DNA from: Verrucomicrobiaceae bacterium
GTDB lineage: Bacteria; Verrucomicrobiota; Verrucomicrobiae; Verrucomicrobiales; Akkermansiaceae
DNA: 5,157 bases
NCBI GenBank assembly: GCA_947372405.1
Contig: CANBTO010000423.1
Location: 1-5,157, forward strand
Direction: 5' to 3'
This document shows positions 1 to 5,157 of the stretch, piece by piece. A program made the position numbers and the translations under genes. The stretch's first letter is position 1, and each line of letters starts with the position of its first letter. Below the pieces are notes generated by a model. The model worked only from the letters and a program-made list of their open reading frames with translations. It was not told the origin of the DNA and made no database searches.

Positions 1-3000
1 ATCGACTGGCTGAAATACGGCATCGGGCTGTCGGCGAAAGTGGATGCCATCATCTCGATGGTTCCAGCAGCCACCATCGAACGAATGCGCTGGTTGAAGG
101 CCGGGCCGTCACGCCACGGCTTGCCCGATGCGGGATCGACGGACGCCCACTGCATCGCCGCCGCAAGAGTCGGTGTGACATGCAGGCCGGCCTTCACGCC
201 ATACGCTTCATGCACATCGAGCATCCGGTAGTAGCCGGCACCCGCACCGTCGTTGATGCGGTCCTGCATTTCCGAGCCCGCCAGCATGGGTTCGTTGCCA
301 TGCGTCACCAGCATCACCTTGGCGCGCTTGCCGCGGTCCGGTCCGACATAACTGAACCAGGTGCGGAGTTCGCTGTTCTGGCTGATATAACTTTGGTCAC
401 GCCAATAGTCCTCGGCGAGCCAGTCGTCATAGATCGTATCCCGGATGTCGCTGCGTCCGCCGATGTCCCCCGCACCCTGCGGGCTGTTCTGCGTGCCGTC
501 CTTGGTGGAGAAGACCTGGAAGTGCAGCGTGTTGGGATCACCGGTCCAACCGGCGTCCAGCAGCGCCTTGCGGCTAATGGAGAACTCCACGGCGTCAAGG
601 CGGCTGTCGAAATAGGCTTTCTTGAAACCATCCGCGGTGTTCTGGTCACGCCTCACCACGCCTTTCGCAGCGAGGCCCTCGTTGATCGATGTCGTGTTGT
701 TAGCGGAGTTGGTGTCCACGTAAACCGCGCCGTTGTTCGTCTGATAGACTGCGACCACCGCCTCCCAGCGCATCTGCGTGCCGGTATCCACCTCGTCGGG
801 AAGCGCGTATTCACCGACCGCCGGGTTCCCCGTGTCGATCACCACGTAGAGATCGAGATTGCCCTCCTCGGCGTGTGCCTTGAGGTCTTGGAAATCCACG
901 CGGAAATAAAAGTCGCCGGTTCCGCCGACGGTTGGGTCACCCCCGTCACGGGCATAGAAGGCGACGATGTCCCGCGAGCTGTCGAAACCGTCGTTCGCAA
1001 GATAGGTGTCGCCGCCCTGGTTGTTCGTGCCGTCGCCTTCAAACTCGTCGAGCACGACCAGGTCGTCAGCCTTCCAGTCGGTGAATTCGTTGCGGTTGGT
1101 GACAGCGCCCTTGACCACGGCATCTGCGTCCCCGACTGGACCTATCAGGATTTCCTTTCCGGGTTTGAGGATGACGGAGTTGTTGGTGCGCGGGTCCGTG
1201 CCAGCCAACAGTTCCTGCAGATTGGTCAGGCCGTCTCCATCTGGATCGCCGGAAGCGCCGTTTTTCGGATCAGGCGTGGAGCCGTCGAAGGCAACCGTGC
1301 CGTTGTCGAGCGGGTTGAGCCCGAAGCGGACCTCCCAACCGTCAGGCAGACCGTCTCCATCCGTGTCCGCATTGAGGGGATCGGTTTCAGTCCACACTTC
1401 TCCGGGTTGCCAGACGCGGTCGTTGTTGGTGTCGCCATCGATATGACCGTTGAAGTTCTTGTCCTCGCCGTAGCCATCAGATAGGCCGTCACCATCAGAG
1501 TCCGGGTTCGTGGGATCAGTTTCAGTCCACTTCTCACCGGGATCCATTTTCCCGTTAGGCCAGTTTCGCGCAAGCGAGGGAGAGGCGTTGGTCGCGAGCG
1601 GTGCACCATCGCCATCGACCCAGCCGTTGTGGTTCGCATCCTCGACGCCGTCAAGAATGCCGTCGCCATCGGAGTCCGGATTGTTAGGATCGGTGGTGGA
1701 ACCCTTGAGCTGCTTGGAGCGGTCACCACCCTCGCTGGCCGAGTTCACGCCCGGTACCGAGTTCAGGTTATCGAGCGTGTTGTAGAATGGCGGATCGAGG
1801 TCTCCAATGAAGTTAGGATATCCGTCGCCGTTGGTGTCGGCCAGAGGATTGGTGCCGGGGCCCGGCGTGCGCCAACCGACTTCGAGTCCGTCCGGCAAGC
1901 CGTCGCCATCGCTATCCACCAGCAAGGGGTTGGACTTGCCATAGGCGTTGTGGATGTGGACGTCACCGTTGGTCCACTGTTCCGAGTTCGGCTTGTAGCG
2001 TGGATCATCGGTGGGGAAACCGTCCGGCAGAGGAGTGGGCGTTCCTTCATCGACATCCGCGAGCCCGTCGTCGTCGTCATCGATGTCATTAGGGTCGTCC
2101 GCGACGATCTGGCGCAGGATGACCGTCGCGTTCCTGCTGTCGGTGTTCGTGCCGGTAGCGGAGGTGGCTACGGCTAACAGCCGGTAAGAACCGGGAGTGG
2201 TGATCGTCCATGTAAAATCCCAGAACGCGCTCGATCCCTGAATCACGGGCTGCTGCTGGATGCCGGGAGTGTTGGGATCCATATCCACCGGCACGATGGT
2301 GCCAGTGTCCAGAGTGAGCGCCACGTTCACCGCGGTGGTCGAGGTATCGGTTTCCACGCGGACAGTGTAGTCAAGCCTGTCCGGGCCGGGGCCGTCGGGC
2401 AGGATGATTTCCACCGCCTTGCCCGCGCTGTCGAACTCCTGCGGCTGGAGGATCGTCACGCGGGGCTTGGTGCTTGGCAGGAACCTGACGCGGCGAGAGG
2501 CCGTTAGATCCGCTGCGGGCGAGGGCCGGTCATGGGTGACCTCGATGCGGTAAAGGAAATCCGGACGGCCATCGTAGAGGTTCGGAAGCTTGAATGCCAG
2601 TGCGTGGTAATCCGCCGTCTCGTTATAGATGATGGAAAGGGCCGAGGGATCGAGCACCTGCGCGCTGCCGGGCCATGAATCGTCAGAACCAAAACGCACG
2701 AGGAACCTGGCCTTCAAATCCGCCGCGCTGAGTCCGTTTGCGAGAGACTTGGAGAAATAGGCTTTGATGGTGTAGTCGTCATTCACCGCGCTGCCATCGG
2801 ATGGCGGATAGGCGACGAACATGCGATAGTCCGGGCCGGATGTGACCACCGTGCGGGTAAGCGTGGTGAAGTGACCGGCGGAATCCGACAAACTGTTGTC
2901 GGCGGACGAGCTGAGTTCCTTGAGACGAACCAGAATGGTGGCGGTCCCGGATGACGGGATGTTCACATAGTTGAAACGGAACTCGCGGTTATATGCGGCA

Positions 3001-5157
3001 TTCGATGGAACGACAGTGGAGCTGGGCGTGACTTCGGACGCCTGAACCCACACGCCGTTGCCATTGTCCGCGGATGTGGTGGTGTCGTCGTTTGAAGCAT
3101 CTCCATCCACGATCTTGTACCATACTTCGGAAGTGGAGTTGTCGGCACGCACCACCACCCCGTATTCGCTGCCACCGACGGTCTGACCGTCACCGGACGG
3201 ATAGACGATCTGTCCAAGGGGGCTTACGGCATCGTAATAGAAAGTCTGCGTGAACGTGTTGTAGAGAGATGCTTTCCCAAGGCGCTTTAGGAAAGGCCGC
3301 GCGCGAAGGACGTGGAAACCCTCGGACAACCCGGTTTCAGCGGCTCCATAGTCGTTGTGAGGGGCATAAACCACGGATGTGCCGTCGAAGCCGTTGATGT
3401 TGAAAACCGTCATCATGCGCGCCTTGCGGCTCACCGAGTCCGGGCCTGATGGATAGACGCTGGAAAGCGGGAAACCGCCTGATGATTCCCGCTCCGCGCT
3501 GATCTTGTATTTCAGCGTGCCCGCGGGGACAGGGTTGAGAACAGCCTTGAACCAACTGCCACCGCCGTTGTCGGTGTTATATGGCAGGCTTATGACCTTG
3601 GTGGTGCCGTAACCTTCACCACCCGCGCCTTCGGGATTGCTGCCGTCGTTGGTATAATAGAGGAATGCCTGATAGCCATCGAGGCCACTGTTTGTCTTGA
3701 CCCAGAACTCCAGGCCGGAGCCGGTGTTGTCGAGTTGGTTTCCACCATCGGGTGCCGTACCTGCCGGATCATGATAGACGAAAGATGTCGTATCGACGAA
3801 CTGGGGGTTGCTGCCACCTCCGTTGACAGTGGTGCCGCCCACCGTGTAGGTCTCAGCTCCCAGCGAGCCGATGGTGTTGCGGGCGGTGTTGACGGCGGCG
3901 AATTTCTCAGGCCCGGTGCGCTTTGCGAAAAGCGGCTGCTCATAGCCGAGGAAGGTGTCCGTCGAAAGCGCGGGCGGATTGTCCCGGAAACGCGGATCCG
4001 TGTTTCCAGAGGGACGGGTGCCGTTCAGGTCGATGCCGCCATCGAGCTTGAGCAGGATGTTCTCCGCCGAGCCGTCCGCGCGGACGACGAAGCGCAGGTT
4101 GTTGGCGCTGGTGATCCGGGGAATCGAGTAGCTGTATGCGTAGTCGTTGTTCACCGGATCCGCCACGCCGTATGGATTGAACGCGGGATCACCGTTGGGA
4201 CCGTCGCGACGGACGACCGTCATGCTGTCCGCGGGCTGGTTGTTCTGATAGATGGTGATCGGCTTGCCGCCGGTGTTTTTCCACAGGTCCGACTCCTCGG
4301 GCGTGCGCGGTGAAAAAACAAAATAACTTCCTGATGGAACGATCACGGAGCCCAAGTCAGACGCGTATTTGTAAAATCCAGTCTGGCTGCCGTAGCCGCG
4401 CGCATACTGATAGAGATACTCGTCGTTGGTGTCCGGATTGTTTTCCGCGCCTCCCCCGGCGGTGGAAGGAAACGATGTGCCACCGATGAGGGAAACTCCG
4501 GCTGCGTAGTTGTCATTAATGGCCACCAGCATGGTAGCTCCCTTGCGCTCCTTCAACGACTGGTTGGACTCCGAAAACTCGCGGTCGTCGATGCGCTCGT
4601 AGGTGATCAGATCGCTGGTGCCCGCCCGGCCCTTCTGCCAGCCGCGTGCGAAGTCCTGGTGGATCTTCAGGAGGTTCGGAATGCGTGAATCGCCCCATTG
4701 GCCGAGGAAGGCGGTGTTCGCATGGCGCGGGAAGGCCCCGCCGCTTTCACCGAGGGTTTCCGCGTGGAAATTTCCGTCGGTGTAAACGAGACCGATTCCG
4801 GCACGGGTGTAATACATCGCGTGCTGGAGTTCGCGGTGGTTTGCGTAGTCGTTGTCATGGCTCTGCGCGTGCATCACCGTGATGGAGTCGGAAAAACCGC
4901 CGTGCCCCGCATATTGATAGTCCGCGAGCGAGGCCGAGGGATTTCCTAACACATTGTTGAGATTGGAGCGGAGGTCGTTGTCAACGAGGCGCATGCCGGC
5001 GTCGATGTAGGATCCGTATGCCGGTGGCTGGCCGAGGTGCTCGCCGAACATCATGGCATCGTCGCGCGGAGCCTCGGTGTTGAAGACGGTGTCACGGTGG
5101 TTCGAGTCGGAAAACCCGCGGGTGATATTGAACTGCCGCTGCGCCTGTCCGAGGTAA
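1..5157 (-). CDS. Giant multidomain alpha-glucan-active protein (GH13 ... Ca-binding repeats ... GH57-like), partial at both ends
   Basis: One minus-strand frame is open over 1,718 consecutive codons (5156 to 3). I translated it line by line and met no stop and no frameshift. Protein-like motifs appear throughout, from a GH13 active site at the N-terminal end to a GH57-like start at the C-terminal end. Start and signal peptide lie beyond 5157; the stop lies before 1. The missing N-terminal half of the GH13 barrel and the rest of the GH57-like barrel should add several hundred residues on each side, so the full protein probably exceeds 2,300 residues. The segment has no cysteine and is rich in Asp, Asn, Gly, Ser and Thr, as in many exported bacterial enzymes. 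The likely role is hydrolysis or transglycosylation of starch- or glycogen-like glucans outside the cytoplasm; this is inferred from the domains. In-frame ATGs exist but none follows a break in domain structure, so none is called as a start. The overall coding call is very secure; the substrate is not. Confidence 0.95.
3..326 (-). other. GH57-like glycoside hydrolase barrel, N-terminal part (truncated by window edge)
   Basis: Residues 1611-1718. The first strand, KRAKVMLVTHGNEP, ends in a motif placed like GH57 conserved region I (H-x-H-Q-P); His is residue 1619 (codon 300-302). Next come YYRMLDVHEAYGVKAGLHVT and PTLAAAMQ, which fit the GH57 pattern of a helix, K-x-x-L-H-x-T, then L. The stretch MVAAGTIEMMASTFADSPMP fits region II (G-x-[IL]-E-x-x-x-x-x-x-x-P), with Glu 1701 at codon 54-56. 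GH57 enzymes are retaining alpha-glucan enzymes (amylase, 4-alpha-glucanotransferase, branching enzyme, amylopullulanase). The nucleophile Glu (region III) and the acid/base Asp (region IV) would lie beyond coordinate 1, so activity cannot be judged. Region I is unusual, with Asn for the second His and Glu for Gln. A related barrel (polysaccharide deacetylase or GH38-like) is the main alternative. Confidence 0.6.
327..494 (-). other. Linker between the DOMON-like module and the GH57-like domain
   Basis: Residues 1555-1610. It is polar and aromatic, with GRSDIRDTIYDDWLAEDYWR followed by DQSYISQNSELRTWFSYVG. It has no repeat or clear domain pattern. The Asp/Trp/Tyr-rich middle looks helical and may pack against the barrel that follows instead of forming a loose tether. 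No separate function is assigned. Confidence 0.4.
495..1172 (-). other. DOMON-like module resembling glucodextranase C-terminal domain
   Basis: Residues 1329-1554. It starts after the Ca-binding segment with EILIGPVGDADAV and contains RDIVAFYARDGGD, GDFYFRVDFQDLK, GNLDLYVVIDTGNP, RWEAVVAVYQTNNGAV, YFDSRLDAVEFSISRKAL and LHFQVFSTKDG. The order (observable-property strand, F-x-F-x-V-x-F-x-D-L, L-D-L-Y-V-x-I-D, then V-E-F-x-I-x-R-x-x-L and a final F-x-V-x-x-T-x-D-G) matches the DOMON-like carbohydrate-binding domain seen at the C-terminus of glucodextranase and in some archaeal GH57 pullulanases. That known pairing with GH57 supports the call, because a GH57-like domain follows. Its probable role is binding alpha-glucan or anchoring to the cell surface. 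Family recognition is from pattern memory, not a profile search. Confidence 0.6.
1188..2102 (-). repeat. Seven thrombospondin type 3-like calcium-binding repeats with two EF-hand-like loops
   Basis: Residues 1019-1323 are strongly acidic. Seven copies of the motif D-x-[DN]-x-D-G-[LIY] are visible at about 2046-2096, 1881-1916, 1812-1838, 1641-1676, 1464-1502, 1332-1367 and 1212-1247. Most read DSDGDGLPDGLE or a near variant; the third (DTNGDGYPN) is degenerate. Two also continue into EF-hand-like loops: DANHNGWVDGD (1608-1640) and DKNFNGHIDGD (1431-1463). In this family the Asp side chains bind calcium and stiffen a long linker. Here the segment separates the GH13 part from the GH57-like part, so a calcium-dependent rigid spacer is the natural reading. 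At DNA level the motif gives a recurring plus-strand 12-mer like gccgtcgccatc. Units are spaced 58 and 45 codons apart between 1674, 1500 and 1365, which suggests internal duplication. Confidence 0.85.
2103..2474 (-). other. Ig-like beta-sandwich module D, next to the Ca-binding repeats
   Basis: Residues 895-1018. Strand-like segments are TKPRVTILQPQEF, DYTVRVETDTSTTAVNVALT, AFWDFTWTITTPGSYRLLAV and NATVILRQI. The sequence W-T-I-T-T-P-G-S-Y-x-L-x-A-V-A-T is the classic last-strand pattern of bacterial Ig-like domains (P-G-x-Y-x-L-x-A-x-A). The module passes directly into the acidic repeat at about 2100. It probably serves as a structural or adhesive unit; no ligand can be named. Confidence 0.55.
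2475..2834 (-). other. Ig-like beta-sandwich module C
   Basis: Residues 775-894. It opens with YRMFVAYPPSDGSAVNDDYT, a typical Ig-like start (hydrophobic strand, Pro-Pro, Asp-Gly turn), followed by IKAYFSKSL, KARFLVRFGSDD, and YHALAFKLPNLYDGRPDFLY leading to RIEVTHDRP. Alternating hydrophobics and the P-N-L-Y-D-G turn fit a seven-strand sandwich. No catalytic-type motif is visible. It lies midway in the chain of non-catalytic modules and is most simply a spacer or binding domain. Confidence 0.45.
2838..3329 (-). other. Beta-sandwich module B with a GFHVLRARPFLKR entry
   Basis: Residues 610-773. It begins with LSEGFHVLRARPFLKR and a Phe/Tyr-rich strand (NTFTQTFYYD), then SPLGQIVYPSGDGQT, GSEYGVVVRADNSTSEVWYK and a closing pair of strands (EFRFNYVNIPSSG, ATILVRLKELSS). 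The layout G-x-I-x-x-P-x-x-G-x-x-x-x-x-x-x-Y-x-V-x-V-R-x-D resembles bacterial Ig-like domains (which often carry P-x-x-G-x-x-x) fused to carbohydrate enzymes. An Asp/Thr-rich loop (about 3070-3110) could bind metal or be flexible. Function beyond a structural or glucan-binding role is not evident. Confidence 0.4.
3402..3782 (-). other. Fn3/CBM-like beta-sandwich module A
   Basis: Residues 459-585. The pattern is a string of strands: SGLEFWVKTNSGLDGYQAF, then LYYTNDGSNPEG, then SWFKAVLNPVPAGTLKYKIS. An aromatic-rich strand followed by Y-Y-T-N-D-G and a W-(x)-P-x-G-x-x-x-Y-K-I ending is typical of Ig/Fn3-like or starch-binding sandwiches beside amylase domains. The Trp and Tyr residues could form a sugar-binding face, but this is inference. 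The segment KVISLPYNTDNGGG between them is probably a loop and strand. No specific CBM family is claimed. Confidence 0.45.
3783..4289 (-). other. Unassigned beta-rich module after domain C, with an LGYEQ...PEKFAA motif
   Basis: Residues 290-458. I do not recognise a named family with certainty. It starts with short strand-like segments (KPITIYQNNQ, SMTVVRRDG), followed by NNLRFVVRADGSAENILLKL, which alternates hydrophobic residues like a beta-sandwich carbohydrate-binding module. It then has a Pro/Asp/Asn-rich part with DPRFRDNPP. Near its end is DTFLGYEQPLFAKRTGPEKF (coordinates about 3900-3959), which looks like a conserved block rather than linker. The position, between a GH13 domain C and further beta-sandwiches, suggests substrate binding or domain packing. 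Function is inferred only. Confidence 0.4.
4302..4544 (-). other. GH13 domain C (C-terminal beta-sandwich of the amylase unit)
   Basis: Residues 205-285 follow directly on the barrel. They begin with a strand reading ATMLVAINDNYAAG, which resembles the first strand of domain C in alpha-amylases (often L-V-x-x-N). They end with VIVPSGSYFVFSPR, close to the usual closing strand (v-x-v-p-x-x-G-y-x-v-y-x-P). In GH13 enzymes this Greek-key domain packs against the barrel and stabilises it. The middle carries a Tyr-rich loop (DEYLYQYARGYGSQ). Boundaries are estimated from motif positions only. Confidence 0.7.
4545..5156 (-). other. GH13 alpha-amylase-type catalytic barrel, C-terminal half
   Basis: Residues 1-204 read as the second half of a GH13 (beta/alpha)8 barrel. 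The segment MMFGEHLGQ fits conserved region III; its Glu (residue 39, codon 5040-5042) is in the place of the general acid/base. The segment MHAQSHDND fits region IV; its Asp (residue 101, codon 4854-4856) is in the place of the transition-state-stabilising Asp, with the preceding His also present. Between them, GMRLVDNDL and the following leucine-rich stretch fit barrel helix 6. GIGLVYTDGN after region IV fits the strand that usually reads G-x-P-x-x-Y-x-G-x-E. Region II with the nucleophile Asp must lie upstream of the window, so full activity cannot be judged here. Region IV carries Ser where many amylases have Asn before His-Asp. Family GH13 is well supported; subfamily and exact reaction (amylase, pullulanase or glucanotransferase) are not. 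Confidence 0.85.

Noticed and set aside
180..1484. A long plus-strand open frame of 434 codons, plus other plus-strand frames at 1629-2177, 3735-4313 and 4698-4949
   Set aside because: All are codon-aligned antisense to the minus-strand gene (same codon boundaries). Their products are Val/Arg/Ile-rich strings mirroring the Asp/Gly/Ser/Thr-rich sense protein, with no domain pattern.
1226..1729. Minus-strand open frame of 167 codons, and similar ones at 314-649, 839-1123, 1763-2089, 2504-2692, 2963-3217 and 3590-3943
   Set aside because: These lie in a different minus frame overlapping the giant gene. The products are Ser/Thr/Arg-rich and low in complexity, as expected from out-of-frame reading of this sequence.
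1230..1910. Recurring short motif (gccgtcgccatc and variants) that could suggest a CRISPR array or iterons
   Set aside because: Every copy is in frame and encodes D-G-D-G of the Ca-binding repeats; spacing is irregular and the copies diverge at third codon positions, which is protein-level constraint.
4309..4325. Short A-rich run (tgaaaaaacaaaataa) as a possible slippage site or frameshift
   Set aside because: The sense frame runs through it as S-F-V-F-Y of the GH13 domain C closing strand, and the domain continues normally on both sides.
4530..4532. In-frame ATG codons on the minus strand as possible internal starts (for example here, and at 3417-3419)
   Set aside because: They fall within continuous domain sequence (domain C strand; module A region) with no gap or upstream intergenic sequence, so the frame clearly starts before the window.
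5151..5157. Terminal taa as a possible plus-strand stop codon
   Set aside because: No plausible plus-strand gene precedes it; on the minus strand these bases are the partial codon and Tyr codon within the GH13 barrel.

Overview
The whole window lies inside one very large protein-coding gene on the minus strand. One reading frame (codons from 5156 down to 3) runs through 1,718 codons with no stop. Neither the true start nor the stop is inside the window. Residue numbers below count the codon at 5154-5156 as residue 1, so they are not true protein numbering. I see no second gene, RNA gene, promoter, terminator, mobile element or CRISPR array. There is no non-coding stretch.

The protein is a multi-domain, apparently extracellular alpha-glucan enzyme. 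In N- to C-terminal order (high to low coordinates) it holds: the C-terminal half of a GH13 (alpha-amylase family) barrel with the catalytic Glu and the second catalytic Asp; a GH13 domain C; four beta-rich modules of carbohydrate-binding, Fn3-like or Ig-like character; an acidic calcium-binding segment of seven thrombospondin type 3-like D-x-D-G-D-G repeats with two EF-hand-like loops; a DOMON-like module resembling the C-terminal domain of glucodextranase; and the start of a second catalytic-type domain resembling the N-terminal part of a GH57 barrel, which is cut by the window edge.

The inferred role is degradation or remodelling of starch, glycogen or a related alpha-glucan outside the cytoplasm. 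One glycosidase domain would sit at each end of a calcium-stiffened, glucan-binding spacer. Lack of any cysteine in 1,718 residues, the Ca-binding repeats and the chain of beta-sandwiches all fit export.

The organism is most likely a bacterium with moderately high G+C. Giant secreted proteins with D-x-D-G-D-G-L-x-D-G-x-E repeats are common in Verrucomicrobiota/Planctomycetota-type genomes, and I lean to Verrucomicrobiota. This is an impression from style, not a demonstrated assignment.
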